DNA from: Acidobacteriota bacterium
GTDB lineage: Bacteria; Acidobacteriota; Terriglobia; Terriglobales; SCQP01
Length of the DNA: 64,000 bases
Direction of reading: 5' to 3'
NCBI GenBank assembly: GCA_027459505.1
Contig: DAIDIE010000041.1
Coordinates: 129,252-193,251, forward strand
Of the stretch, positions 9,859 through 19,385 are shown piece by piece; positions within the stretch are counted from its first letter, which is position 1, and every line of letters begins with the position of its first letter. Made by a program: the position numbers and the translations under genes. The notes beneath the pieces were generated by a model, which saw only the letters and a program-made list of their open reading frames with translations, was not told the origin of the DNA and searched no databases.

Positions 9859-10674
9859 GTGAGCTGGCGGATCTGGATGCACCCCCAATCTTCACCGGGA
9901 GCCACATCCGGCGTGCTCTCCAGGAGTTATCGCGCTTGGTGTGGCATCGGCCGCCCTACACTCGTGCTTTTTTTCTGCACGGGAGTGTGGGCGTTGGCTT
10001 TGCTGTTAGGGCTGTATGCCTGGCTGGGGGTCGCCGACGCCTCAACCGGCTTACTCGCCGGGCAGGCGCTCCTGGCCTTGGGCCTTCTGCTGTTCCTGGC
10101 ATTAGGACTGGCGTTTCTGGTGCGGAGTAGCGAACACGAACAAGCCGATGCCGCTACGGCTTCTCCCCGCCATTCCTGGTGGGGCGGTGTTGGGAAGGCG
10201 CTGTTAGCCATCTTGCTCTGGGCGTTGCTGGCCTGGCTTATTCTGAGTGCATTTCATTGGCTTCTGCACCGCGCGTGGGCGGCGCAGTCGGAGATCACCT
10301 ATCGCCTCCACGCTCCCATCGCCTTGGCCTGGTTTACCCTCCCGCTCAAGCTCGCGCGCTGGGTGCTGGAATTAGTGGTGCTCCCCGCCTTCGCGATTGG
10401 TTTGTTCGCACGGGCATGGCGGGGTAAGCACACCGCTCAACTGCCATTCAAGAGCTGGTTTTTCTGGATTGTGGCATTGTTGCTGGCGTTGGTGGGCGAC
10501 GAGTTGCCGTGGCTTCTGGCGCTCTGGCGCCCCCACGTCTTTCCTGACTGGCATGAGGTCTTGACGGTCATGGCCCGCCTGCTGATCGCCGCATCGATTT
10601 TTGTCTGGTTCCTGCCGCTGCAGGTAGCCTGGTACGCGCAGCAGCGGCCCGTCTTAACGCAGGATGGAGTCTAG
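9859..10674 (+). CDS. Polytopic membrane protein, about six TM segments
   Basis: The GTG at 9859 is chosen because AAGGAG lies eight bases upstream. The 271-residue product has about six hydrophobic helices (for example LVLFFCTGVWALALLLGLYA, ALLALGLLLFLALGLAFLV, ALLAILLWALLAWLILSAF, LVVLPAFAIGLFARAW, FWIVALLLALVGD and LLIAASIFVWFLPL). I recognise no family. It starts 34 bp after the alpha-2-macroglobulin stop and is likely co-transcribed with it. Its last 21 bp overlap the 3' end of the convergent transpeptidase-SpoIID gene. A role in anchoring or exporting products of the envelope cluster is a guess from context only. Confidence 0.8.
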   Translation: MSWRIWMHPQSSPGATSGVLSRSYRAWCGIGRPTLVLFFCTGVWALALLLGLYAWLGVADASTGLLAGQALLALGLLLFLALGLAFLVRSSEHEQADAATASPRHSWWGGVGKALLAILLWALLAWLILSAFHWLLHRAWAAQSEITYRLHAPIALAWFTLPLKLARWVLELVVLPAFAIGLFARAWRGKHTAQLPFKSWFFWIVALLLALVGDELPWLLALWRPHVFPDWHEVLTVMARLLIAASIFVWFLPLQVAWYAQQRPVLTQDGV

Positions 10675-13125
10675 GAACTGCTGCTTTCCGGTCAGCGCCG
10701 CTCGTGCTGCCACCCAGTCGTAGCAGTCACGGTAGGCCTGTTGCAGCGCTAAATGGGACCTCGCCTGTGACAATGCCGCGTTGAGGATCCGCAGCGGCTC
10801 TCCCGCCGCGCTGTCCTGGTCCTTATACGCCGTCTTCGTCACGCCTTTGGATTCGCCGGTCAACAACAGCACGGCGCCCTCCTGGCGGCAGGGGTCAATA
10901 TGGGGGCGTAGGTAGCCGGCCATCACAACATGCAACAGGTCATGGTGCAGTTGATTCCTCAGTAGTCCTTTGCGCAGCAGCAATGGCTCGGGCTGCAGGG
11001 CAATGCGGTTCTTGTTCGCCGCCGCTCCCAACCAGCCACTCCTGCCACCAGCCGCAAGGAAAGCCGCAGTCGTCGGAAACACGCTCACCAGCACCTTGCC
11101 CCGCAAACGCCGGTGCAACTCTCGCTCGGACTGGCGCAGCAGCGGTCCACAAAGTTGGACGACCTGGCTGGGGCGGCGCCCCTGATAGCGAACTTCGCAG
11201 CGGCCCGATCCGGCGATGTGCCAGCGCCTGCCGTGCTCAGCCGCTGGCTGGAGAGCCGCTTGCAGCGAAACCTGCGCAGTCGGCTGGTCCAGGTATGCGA
11301 TCCGGGTGCCCGGGTAATAGAAGGCCAGAATCGACGCATAGCTGGCGCCGCGGCGCGCCATGCCCGCCGCGCCAGCCTGGCAGAGTCCCGCCCCGTGCCC
11401 CAGTCCGTGGCCATTGAAGATCCAGTCGTTTCCGGTGCGGTGCAGCGTGAACCACGTGCTCTTGAGGCGGCTCCAGCCGAGAGTGCGATCCACGGCGAAG
11501 CGGAACCTGGCGGCGGTGATTGCCATCGGGCGTCCGCCATCCGGCGTGAGCAGGATGCGTGTAGCGCGCCCGTCGCGATCGCGCGCGGCGATTGCCACCC
11601 CCACAGAGCTTGGCCGATGCTGCAGGATGCGCGCTTGCAGCAAGGCGCGGATGAGCGCGGCATTCGACACCCTGCTGCTCCAGTTGCGGTCCGGTGAAGC
11701 CAGGCAGAACGGGTCTGGATGCCCGCGCAGGTAAGGCAGACGCTTCCCGTCCGTGTACCCCGGCGCTACCGTTTCGGTACGTCCCCCGCAGTCTTCGCTA
11801 TAGAAAACCTGCACGGGACGGCCATGATAAAGCAACACTTGGCCGGTGGTGCGGCGGGTGGCGCGCCAGGCGGTCGCCCGAGGCGTTTGCCAGTCCTGGC
11901 AATGGGTGGTGGTGCAGAAGTCGAAGCCGCGCGCGGCGTGGCGCCCGCGATTGGTGAGGACCCAGGTGCGCGCCAATACCGCCATAGCGACCTGGGCGGT
12001 GAAGGGAAGGTCTTGAGCTTCGCCCTGGACTACGCCGGCGACATAGGTTTCCAAGGGCATCTTGACCAGCCGTTTTCCCCCGTGGGACTGGCGGGCCGTT
12101 TCGCGAACCAGAACCGTTTTCGGAAGAAGTCCCGGCGCGTGCGGTGATTGTGCGGGGGGTGCGGCGGCTGCGTTCGCGGAAGGCGGCTGGTTCCAGGAGG
12201 ACGGGTGGCGATGCATCCAGCGCAGGACCTCGCCACCGAGCTTCGCCGCGTCCGCGCTCCCGGTGCCCTTGGGAGTAGCAACCACAATCAAGACGCTTGG
12301 CCGCGCTGCCGGCGCATAGCCGGCAAACCACGCGTGCGTGGGCCCGCCTTGAAGTTCCGCAATCGTCCCCGTCTTGCCCGCCACATTCCACCCGGGCACC
12401 GCCGCCTGCCGGCAACTCCCATAGCGCACACAGCCCCGCAAACCGTTGCCAATCGCGCGCAACTGCCGGTCGTGGGGAGCGCGGCTGATGAGCAGGGCCA
12501 GGCGGCGGTACGCCTCCAGCAGTTGCAGCGCTGTGACGTGAATGCCCTCCGCTCCAATCGCCCGTGTGCCCACGTCCCCCGCCGCGCTTCCACTGGCGCC
12601 GTCGGGAGTCAGGCCGAACTGCGCTAAGGTGGAGCGCCAGCTGGCGTCGCGGAGGCGGCTGCTGACGGTGAGGAAGTAGTAATTGCAGGAGAGCGCCAGC
12701 GCCTGCTCCAGATCCAGCGCGTGCCGCACGCGCGCATGCACGCAGGCGTAGCGCGCGCCATAACGTGGCGTCACCCGCAAGCACCGCAGGCGGCTCGTGG
12801 TCGTGATCGCGCCACTGCGCAACAGCGCCAGTGCCGTGAACGGCTTGAGCGCGGAGCCCGGCAACAGCGGAACTCGCATGGCCTCAGCGCCTCCGGAAGT
12901 TGCCAATAGCTTGCCAGTGTGAATGCTGGCGACCAAAACGGTGGATTGACTGGGACGGCTGAGGCGCGCTAGCGCACTGGCCAAGGTCTCCCCATGCCGC
13001 TTTTTTGCGGAATGAGGCGCCACCCGTCCGGGCGCTGCTCTACGGGGCGCGCTGGCGCTCGCGCTGGTAAGGAGCGCGCCCAGCACCGACAAATGGACCA
13101 TCGCCCGAGTCATTGGGCTGATCAT
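10654..13125 (-). CDS. Penicillin-binding transpeptidase fused to SpoIID domain, with C-terminal HxxxH-like region
   Basis: This 823-residue exported protein (short N-terminal signal) joins three parts. Residues about 45-310 carry all three penicillin-binding motifs: S91-ALK94, S146-CN and K251-TG. No class A glycosyltransferase domain is present. Residues about 335-620 are a SpoIID/LytB domain: LETYVAGVVQGEAQ with the Glu of the SpoIID catalytic motif, SEDCGGRTE, and GHGLGHGAGLCQAGAAGMA. SpoIID is a lytic transglycosylase of denuded glycan. The remaining 200 residues are unassigned; QLHHDLLH (727-732) resembles a degraded metal-binding HExxH. A protein that can both cross-link and cleave peptidoglycan next to an alpha-2-macroglobulin recalls E. 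coli yfhM-pbpC. The frame is open throughout and the parts are colinear, so this is a genuine fusion rather than overlapping genes. Confidence 0.88.
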   Translation of the reverse strand: MISPMTRAMVHLSVLGALLTSASASAPRRAAPGRVAPHSAKKRHGETLASALARLSRPSQSTVLVASIHTGKLLATSGGAEAMRVPLLPGSALKPFTALALLRSGAITTTSRLRCLRVTPRYGARYACVHARVRHALDLEQALALSCNYYFLTVSSRLRDASWRSTLAQFGLTPDGASGSAAGDVGTRAIGAEGIHVTALQLLEAYRRLALLISRAPHDRQLRAIGNGLRGCVRYGSCRQAAVPGWNVAGKTGTIAELQGGPTHAWFAGYAPAARPSVLIVVATPKGTGSADAAKLGGEVLRWMHRHPSSWNQPPSANAAAAPPAQSPHAPGLLPKTVLVRETARQSHGGKRLVKMPLETYVAGVVQGEAQDLPFTAQVAMAVLARTWVLTNRGRHAARGFDFCTTTHCQDWQTPRATAWRATRRTTGQVLLYHGRPVQVFYSEDCGGRTETVAPGYTDGKRLPYLRGHPDPFCLASPDRNWSSRVSNAALIRALLQARILQHRPSSVGVAIAARDRDGRATRILLTPDGGRPMAITAARFRFAVDRTLGWSRLKSTWFTLHRTGNDWIFNGHGLGHGAGLCQAGAAGMARRGASYASILAFYYPGTRIAYLDQPTAQVSLQAALQPAAEHGRRWHIAGSGRCEVRYQGRRPSQVVQLCGPLLRQSERELHRRLRGKVLVSVFPTTAAFLAAGGRSGWLGAAANKNRIALQPEPLLLRKGLLRNQLHHDLLHVVMAGYLRPHIDPCRQEGAVLLLTGESKGVTKTAYKDQDSAAGEPLRILNAALSQARSHLALQQAYRDCYDWVAARAALTGKQQFLDSILR

Positions 13126-13288
13126 AACGGCGGTAGGTTAGCAAGTGAACCAAAATTCGCTTGCTGGGAAGAGCCTAAGCGTTTTCTCGCACAGCCGCGG
13201 CGAACAGCACACGGTTTTTTCCGTCCTGTCCGTTCTCTGAAGCAAACGTACGTCAACCCCTCCATTGCTTACAGGCGATAATCAGGCT

Positions 13289-13705
13289 ATGTTCCTTGGC
13301 GGCGTCATCATTCTGGTATTGATCGTCCTGGCTGCCGTCCATGTCTTTTGGGCGCTAGGGGGCCGGACTGGGCTGAGGTCGGCTATTCCCGAAGGGGAGA
13401 ATGGACAACTGTTGTTTCAGCCACGCTGTCCGGTGACTCTGGCGGTGACGTTTTTTCTGCTGCTGGCTGCCGCTATCGTTGCCGCACAATCGGGGATGAT
13501 CGCGCCCCATCGCCTGGGTCAACTCCCGCGTTTGGCAACCAGCCTGTTGGCCGCACTTTTCGCACTGCGCGCCATCGGCGACTTCCGTTACGTGGGCTTC
13601 TTTAAGCGCATACGGCGGACACGTTTCGCTTACCTCGATTCCATGCTCTATTCGCCGCTTTGCGCGCTGCTGGCTCTAGCGCTGGCGCTTACCGCCAGGA
13701 ACTAA
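13289..13705 (+). CDS. DUF3995 family membrane protein
   Basis: The product from the ATG at 13289 has 138 residues and four hydrophobic helices. The conserved layout of DUF3995 is visible: HVFWALGG after the first helix, an FxPxCP-like loop, then the C-terminal motif RAIGDFRYVGFFKR followed by FAYLDSMLYSPLCALL. The family is widespread in bacteria and has no known function. An alternative start at 13265 adds eight residues; neither has a strong ribosome site. It is divergent from the transpeptidase-SpoIID gene and stands alone. Confidence 0.82.
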   Translation: MFLGGVIILVLIVLAAVHVFWALGGRTGLRSAIPEGENGQLLFQPRCPVTLAVTFFLLLAAAIVAAQSGMIAPHRLGQLPRLATSLLAALFALRAIGDFRYVGFFKRIRRTRFAYLDSMLYSPLCALLALALALTARN

Positions 13706-13930
13706 TGAACCGCGCCATCGAGAGGTTTCACAAGCAGGGCCGAGTCGAGCTGCTCTCGAGCCGCAGGCCGCGATGACAGCCGAATCCGCAAAATGCTCTC
13801 GATCTCGTTGCCAAGGCCGGGCAGCACCACAAATTGACTGCTGCGCCCTGCGGAAAGCCGACAACTGAGAACTGACGCCCCCCGTTCGTAAACTTTTACG
13901 CTCCGCCGCGCTAAACTGATGGAAGCGCCC

Positions 13931-14785
13931 ATGTCAAACCAAATCCGCCGTTTCTGCCTGCTGGCCTGTGCCGTCGGGTTGTTGTTTCCCGCTGCCTACG
14001 CGCAGGCGGCCATTAGCACCGCTTCCGAGACGCTTTGGGCCGCGGTGCGTCCGCCAGTCCCACTTTTTCACCATGGTGTCCGCAGCTCGTACATATTGGA
14101 GCAATCCCAGCCGCAATCGTCGCCACTATCGCCGGCGTCTGGCGGTAGCGCGCCGCCAAGGCAGGGCGGCAAACCCCTGCAAAATCCCAAGCACATCTTC
14201 CTGGTTGTCCCTTCTTACGACGTCACCTACTTCCACAACGCTCCTCCGCTCCGCCCCGAGGAGAAGTTCGAGGAATTCAAGGAAGATACTTACGATCCGG
14301 TTGGCCTGACGTTCTCAGCTTTTGAGGCTCTCGTACTGGAGCACTCCAGCAAAGATGGCTTCTGCGGCTACGGATCGGAGATTGGCGGCTACAGCAAATG
14401 CTTTGGATCCGCCCTGCTCGACGCCAACGTTTCCGGATTCTTCGGCGACTACCTGTTTTCGACCTGGTTGCATCAGGACCCCCGATACTTCCGCCTCGGT
14501 CCTCCAGCATCGGTGCCGCGCCGCATCGTCTATGCCCTCTCGCGCGTGGTCTTCACACGCAGCGACGTCAGCCGCCGACGCGTGCTGGACACTTCCCAAC
14601 TCGGTGGAACGTTGCTGGCAGGTGTTGTTTCCAATCTCTACTATCCCAAGTCGGACCGTGGACTCGGTCTGACCATGAGCCGCATTGCGATCGACCTGGG
14701 CGCCACCGCGGGTTTTAATTTGGAAGCTGAATTCTGGCAGGACATCAAGTCCAAAATATGGAAGCCTCACTACAATCAACCCTAG
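13931..14785 (+). CDS. Secreted protein of unknown function
   Basis: The ATG at 13931 begins a signal peptide (basic NQIRRF, hydrophobic LLACAVGLLFPAAYAQA) of a 284-residue exported protein. The first 90 mature residues are low-complexity and Pro/Ser-rich; the folded part begins at HIFLVVPSYDVTYFHNAPPL and continues through FGDYLFSTWLHQDPRYFRLG and the C-terminal AIDLGATAGFNLEAEFWQDI. I associate such short secreted proteins, beginning with NVVPSY-like strands, with acidobacterial genomes, where they occur in several copies; I know no function. An in-frame ATG at 13919 is four codons earlier. Confidence 0.72.
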   Translation: MSNQIRRFCLLACAVGLLFPAAYAQAAISTASETLWAAVRPPVPLFHHGVRSSYILEQSQPQSSPLSPASGGSAPPRQGGKPLQNPKHIFLVVPSYDVTYFHNAPPLRPEEKFEEFKEDTYDPVGLTFSAFEALVLEHSSKDGFCGYGSEIGGYSKCFGSALLDANVSGFFGDYLFSTWLHQDPRYFRLGPPASVPRRIVYALSRVVFTRSDVSRRRVLDTSQLGGTLLAGVVSNLYYPKSDRGLGLTMSRIAIDLGATAGFNLEAEFWQDIKSKIWKPHYNQP

Positions 14786-15039
14786 CCCGGCTACAGTACG
14801 CGCCAGTAGCTTTGGCCCCGATTGCGGTCACCTCGGGCCGCTGGCCCTCAGCCCTCCAGTTTTGAGTGGGGTGGAGAAGACCAGCCAGACAGCCCCGAGT
14901 TCATTCCAATGACGCACAACTTACGCCGAAGCCGCCTTGAACGACGCCTCGAGTTTCCTACTGCCATGGTGGAATATGCGGCCTCTACGCTACGGCCGTT
15001 ATGATCCATCTGCGCTCCACCTTGAGTTAAAATAGGTGA

Positions 15040-17358
15040 ATGCGGATGAGCCTACGGATCGTCCTGCTGGCTGTAGTGGCTACCGCGGTTGCTGGCTTTA
15101 GTTTTGCGTATTTCCAGACCCGCGCCCAGCAGCGTGCGCTCGGAAACGAGTTGCAGGGGCGCGCGGAGGCGCTCAGTGGTTCTTTGCAGGACCGCATTGA
15201 ATCCGATCTCAAGCCGCTGAACCAGGCGGCGATCTCCAAAATTCTGCTGCAGGTGCAAAACCGCGAGAACCTCCATGGCGTCGCGGTCTTTGACGATCAA
15301 GGGGGCGCGATCGCGCAGACCCCGTCGTTTGCCGCCCAATGGAATCATCTTCCGCCGGCTGTTATCCAAGCGACTGCGGAAAATGGTGGCCGTGGGCAGT
15401 ATCTTCATTCCGCCGGCGACTATCTCTACATGTACGCGGTGCCGCTGCATCATGGTCCTTCCGTGGTGGGCGCCATTGCGGTGGCCTTTGACGCGAACTA
15501 TATCCGGGCCGACATGTCGCGCGCCTGGCGAGTGGCCTTCTGGAACGTTTTTACAGAGATCATTATTGTTCTGCTGATTCTGGCGGCGATTCGCGCCAGT
15601 GTCGCGCGGCCGCTGGCGCGGACCGCGCAATGGATGCGGGAGTTGCGCCGCGGCGGCGCCGTGCCTCCTCCGGTGCCGCTGCCGAAAGACGATCTGCTGG
15701 CGCCCCTCGCCGAGGAAACCCAGCGCCTTATGCAGACGCTGCATGCGGCGCGCGCCGCCGCCCACCGCGAAGCGCGCCTGCGCGACTCCGGGCTTTCCGA
15801 GTGGACCCCGGAACGATTGCGCGTTCACGTCTACAACAAGCTGCAAGGCAGCCCGGTGTTTGTCGTTTCCAACCGCGAACCCTACTCGCATGTGCGTAAT
15901 GGCAAGTCGGTTGATGTCGTCGTTCCGGCGAGTGGACTGGTGACCGCACTGGAGCCGGTATTGCGCGCCACCAATGGCACCTGGATAGCGCACGGCTCCG
16001 GCGACGCCGACCGCAGGACAGTGGACGCCAACGACCGCTTGCGCGTCCCCCCGGATGATCCGCAGTACACGCTTCGCCGCGTGTGGCTGAGCGATGAGGA
16101 GAACGACGGCTACTACTATGGGTTCGCCAACGAAGGCCTTTGGCCGCTGTGCCACATCGCCCACACCCGTCCCCAGTTCCGCGCCTCAGACTGGGAGCAG
16201 TACCAGGCGGTGAACCGCAAGTTCGCCAGCGCGCTGCTGCGGGAGATGGAAGGCACGGTGAACCCCTGTGTGCTGATCCAGGACTATCATTACGCGCTGC
16301 TGCCACGCATGGTGAAATCCGTGCGCCCAGATGCGCGGGTCGCTATTTTTTGGCACATTCCGTGGCCGAATCCGCAGGCCTTCAGCATCTGTCCGTGGCA
16401 GCGCGAACTGCTCGACGGTCTCCTGGGCGCCGATCTGATCGGCTTCCACATCGAGACCCACTGCAATCACTTCCTGGCCACCGTTGATGCCGCATTGGAA
16501 TCGCGTATCGATTGGGACCACTCCACTGTGATTCGCGGCGGTCAGCGTAGCCGCGTGCGCCCCTATCCCATTAGTGTCGAATTCCACGAGCCCCCGGAGG
16601 AGGGATCAACCGCCGAGAACGTGCAGGCCGCCTGCGATGACCGTGCGGCGCTCATGCGCGAACTGGGCGTGCGTACCTTATTGCTGGGCGTTGGCGTTGA
16701 CCGGGTGGATTACACGAAGGGTATTCTCGAGCGGTTGGCCGGAGTGGAGCGCTTCTTCGAGAAGTACCCCATCTACCTGCGCCAGTTTACTTTCGTTCAG
16801 GTCGGCGCCCCAAGCCGTACCCGTATCGGGCGTTATCGCGATTTGATGACCGAGGTCGAGGAGACCACGGAACGCATCAACCGCCGCTATGGCTCCCAGG
16901 ATTGGAAGCCAATTGTGCTGCTCAATCACCAGCATTCGCGCCGTGACGTGGAGCGCCTTTACCGCGCTGCGGACATGTGTCTGGTCACATCCCTGGACGA
17001 CGGCATGAATCTGGTTGCCAAGGAATACGTTGCCGCCCGTACCGACGAGCAGGGCGTGCTCATCCTCAGCCGTTTCACCGGCGCGGCTCGCGAACTGAGG
17101 GATGCATTGATCGTGAACCCCTACGACACCGATAGCATCGCTGAAGCCCTGCGCACCGCTATCGAAATGGATCCCGACGAGCGCCAGGCCCGCATGCAGC
17201 ACATGCGCCAGATGGTGCGCGAGCAGAACGTCTATCGCTGGGCTGGGACCCTGATTGCCGATTTGGCAGACCTGCGCTCCGAACCCGCGCCTGTCCCCGT
17301 GATTGCTCCCCCAACCGCAATCATTCACCAGCGCCAAAGCCGCGCCGCCAGCTCGTAA
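15040..17358 (+). CDS. otsA: Membrane sensor (TM-extracytoplasmic-TM-HAMP-like) fused to trehalose-6-phosphate synthase
   Basis: The 772-residue protein has TM1 at about 5-25, an extracytoplasmic region of about 140 residues, TM2 at about 168-184 and a HAMP-like segment to about 240. A full GT20 domain follows from about 272. GT20 motifs are intact: FVVSNREPY, the HIPWP loop, [32 protein letters not shown] and [18 protein letters not shown]20 enzymes make trehalose-6-phosphate from a nucleotide-glucose and glucose-6-phosphate. Linking it to a sensor suggests that synthesis is switched by an envelope or osmotic signal. No otsB phosphatase is adjacent. AGGTG lies upstream; the second ATG at 15046 is better spaced from it. 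The preceding 254 bp hold no gene that I can support. Confidence 0.92.
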   Translation: MRMSLRIVLLAVVATAVAGFSFAYFQTRAQQRALGNELQGRAEALSGSLQDRIESDLKPLNQAAISKILLQVQNRENLHGVAVFDDQGGAIAQTPSFAAQWNHLPPAVIQATAENGGRGQYLHSAGDYLYMYAVPLHHGPSVVGAIAVAFDANYIRADMSRAWRVAFWNVFTEIIIVLLILAAIRASVARPLARTAQWMRELRRGGAVPPPVPLPKDDLLAPLAEETQRLMQTLHAARAAAHREARLRDSGLSEWTPERLRVHVYNKLQGSPVFVVSNREPYSHVRNGKSVDVVVPASGLVTALEPVLRATNGTWIAHGSGDADRRTVDANDRLRVPPDDPQYTLRRVWLSDEENDGYYYGFANEGLWPLCHIAHTRPQFRASDWEQYQAVNRKFASALLREMEGTVNPCVLIQDYHYALLPRMVKSVRPDARVAIFWHIPWPNPQAFSICPWQRELLDGLLGADLIGFHIETHCNHFLATVDAALESRIDWDHSTVIRGGQRSRVRPYPISVEFHEPPEEGSTAENVQAACDDRAALMRELGVRTLLLGVGVDRVDYTKGILERLAGVERFFEKYPIYLRQFTFVQVGAPSRTRIGRYRDLMTEVEETTERINRRYGSQDWKPIVLLNHQHSRRDVERLYRAADMCLVTSLDDGMNLVAKEYVAARTDEQGVLILSRFTGAARELRDALIVNPYDTDSIAEALRTAIEMDPDERQARMQHMRQMVREQNVYRWAGTLIADLADLRSEPAPVPVIAPPTAIIHQRQSRAASS

Positions 17359-17555
17359 ACGCCTTTTGAGGCCGTGGGGCAGCCAAGGCTCTGGCGATCC
17401 CGGAGTGGCTCCAGAATTGGACCGGAATCGGTGTCAGTCCGCGGTCCTGGGTAGCGGGATGTCGAAAATGCCGCTGATCGACGGGCGCTCGTCATGGAGC
17501 GCCGCCTACACCAAATGCAATCCGCGGGAAAGAGCTCCCGTATATTCTTAAAGAA

Positions 17556-18857
17556 ATGTCCGGTACTCCACGAATCGAACTCAGCTTACAGGAGGCGCGT
17601 GCTCGCGTCCTACAGGCGGCGAACGGCTGCCGGCGGGCTTCACAAGAAGCTACTGATCAGCCGGCCGATTCGATCGATTCCAGTGGCGTTTCTGAGACGT
17701 GGGCGCCAGGCACGGAGCGGGTCTCATTTACCAGCTCGCTGGGCCGCGTGCTGGCCCAGGCGGTAGGCGCGGATCGCCCATATCCCCCGTTCCACCGCGC
17801 GATGCGGGATGGCTATGCGGTGCGCTCCTCCGACACGCGCATCGGCGCGAAATTGCGTCGCACCGGTATAGTTCGCGCCGGCGAGCGCAGCGCAGACCAG
17901 GTGCTTCCAGGTACCTGCCAGGAGATCATGACCGGCGCTCCAGTGCCGGAGGGTGCCGACGCGGTCATCATGATCGAGCATTGTGACGAGCGGGGGGAGA
18001 TGGTGAGTTTAGAGCGTGCGGTTAAGGCAGGTGAGAATATCGCCGAGGCTGGGTGTGAAGCAGCCGCTGGCGATGTGGTCCTGCCTGCCGGCCTCCGCAT
18101 TGACGATGCCGTGCTTGCCGTCCTGTCCACGGTTGGCCAGGTGGAGGTGCAGGTCTACCGGCGGCCCAGGGTTGCCATTGTGGCCACTGGAGACGAATTG
18201 GTCGAACCGGGTAACGCTTCGCCGCGTCCCGAGCAGATTCGCAACAGCAACAGTGCCGCCATCGCGGCGCTGGTGCAGCGCTATGGTGGAGAACCGCTGG
18301 TCTACCCCATTACGCCGGACGAGCCGGCTTTGCTGCGCAACCGTATCCAGCAGGCGCTATCGGAGGCGGATCTGCTGGTTTTTTCCGGCGGCGTCTCCAT
18401 GGGCAAATACGATCTGGTAGAACCCGCTCTCGAAGAGCTTGGGGCTGAATTTATTTTCGATGCGGTGCGCATCCGGCCCGGCAAACCCGCCGTATTTGGC
18501 CGTCTTCAGGGGCGCTTTTTTTTCGGTCTGCCCGGCAATCCGCTCAGCTGCGCGCTAACGTTCCGCCTGTTTGCGGCTTCTATGCTGCAGGTCATGGCGG
18601 GGCTAGACCCAGCCCAGGCGGAAAGCCCTTTTCTGAGCGCCGAACTGGCGTTCGATTACGCGGGCAAACCCGTAGGGTTACACCTTTTTCTGCCGGTGCG
18701 TCTGCGCGGCGATTTGACGGCGGCGCGTGTGGAGCAGATTTCCTACCAAGGCTCCGCAGACGTTTCAGCGCTTGCGCGCGCCGACGGCTACCTGGTACTG
18801 CCGCCGGGGACCGGAAACCTGCCGGCGGGCAGCACCGTCGCCTTCTTGCCAAAATAG
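17556..18857 (+). CDS. moeA: Molybdopterin molybdenumtransferase MoeA
   Basis: The 433-residue product is a MoeA/gephyrin E-domain protein that inserts molybdate into adenylylated molybdopterin. The sequence shows LGRVLAQAVGADRPYPPFHRAMRDGYAV near the N-terminus, read as the two blocks LGRVLAQAVGADRPYPPF and MRDGYAV, then IMTGAPVPEGADAVIMIE, VAIVATGDELV, FSGGVSMGKYDLV and FGLPGNPLSCALTF. It heads a molybdenum-cofactor cluster with moaC 28 bp downstream and mogA 1.4 kb on. Upstream, 17484-17503 forms a 7-bp hairpin (GGCGCTC/GAGCGCC) without a T-run, and TATATT at 17540 could be a -10 box; I see no Moco riboswitch. Confidence 0.95.
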   Translation: MSGTPRIELSLQEARARVLQAANGCRRASQEATDQPADSIDSSGVSETWAPGTERVSFTSSLGRVLAQAVGADRPYPPFHRAMRDGYAVRSSDTRIGAKLRRTGIVRAGERSADQVLPGTCQEIMTGAPVPEGADAVIMIEHCDERGEMVSLERAVKAGENIAEAGCEAAAGDVVLPAGLRIDDAVLAVLSTVGQVEVQVYRRPRVAIVATGDELVEPGNASPRPEQIRNSNSAAIAALVQRYGGEPLVYPITPDEPALLRNRIQQALSEADLLVFSGGVSMGKYDLVEPALEELGAEFIFDAVRIRPGKPAVFGRLQGRFFFGLPGNPLSCALTFRLFAASMLQVMAGLDPAQAESPFLSAELAFDYAGKPVGLHLFLPVRLRGDLTAARVEQISYQGSADVSALARADGYLVLPPGTGNLPAGSTVAFLPK

Positions 18858-18885
18858 CCGTTTGACAAAATAATCGAGTACCCGC

Positions 18886-19377
18886 ATGAAACGGCCAACC
18901 CTCTCTCACTATCGTCCGGACGGTTCGGTTCAGATGGTCGACGTCTCCGGCAAAGCGGTGACCAGCCGGAGCGCCTCGGCGCGCGCCCGGGTCAAGCTTT
19001 CCGCGGCAGTGCTGCGCGGGCTAGGCGCCAACCCCAAGGGCGACGCCCTGGAAGTGGCGCGGCTGGCCGGCATTATGGCGGCCAAGAAGACGGCGGAACT
19101 GATTCCGCTTTGCCATCCGCTGCCGCTGCGGCGCATCGAAGTCGAGGCCCGAATCGTGAGGGGAGAGGTGCGATTAACCAGCACAGTTGAGACCGAAGCC
19201 GTGACCGGGGTCGAGATGGAGGCGCTCACCGCGGTGGCGGTGGCCGCCTTGACCGTCTATGATATGTGCAAGGCGCTGGACAAAAGCATCGAAATCCGCG
19301 AAATTGTGTTGCTGGAGAAAACTGGCGGCAAGAGTGGCCCGTTTCGCCGGACAGCGCGCCCGGCGACTGCGCGATAG
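18886..19377 (+). CDS. moaC: Cyclic pyranopterin monophosphate synthase MoaC
   Basis: The 163-residue product is full length for MoaC, which converts the MoaA product to cyclic pyranopterin monophosphate in molybdenum cofactor synthesis. The family motifs MVDVSGK, AAKKTAELIPLCHPLPL, TEAVTGVEMEALTAV and YDMCKALDKSIEI are intact, with the catalytic Lys in the last. It lies 28 bp after moeA and 8 bp before the response-regulator gene, so all are probably one transcript. moaA is not in the window. Confidence 0.96.
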   Translation: MKRPTLSHYRPDGSVQMVDVSGKAVTSRSASARARVKLSAAVLRGLGANPKGDALEVARLAGIMAAKKTAELIPLCHPLPLRRIEVEARIVRGEVRLTSTVETEAVTGVEMEALTAVAVAALTVYDMCKALDKSIEIREIVLLEKTGGKSGPFRRTARPATAR

Positions 19378-19385
19378 AGAATCCT

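Noticed and set aside
9821-9862. 13-codon frame ATGA-coupled to the macroglobulin gene
   Set aside because: Too short, and it contains the ribosome site of the next gene.
17359-17555. Moco riboswitch before moeA
   Set aside because: Only one hairpin without the conserved Moco RNA segments.
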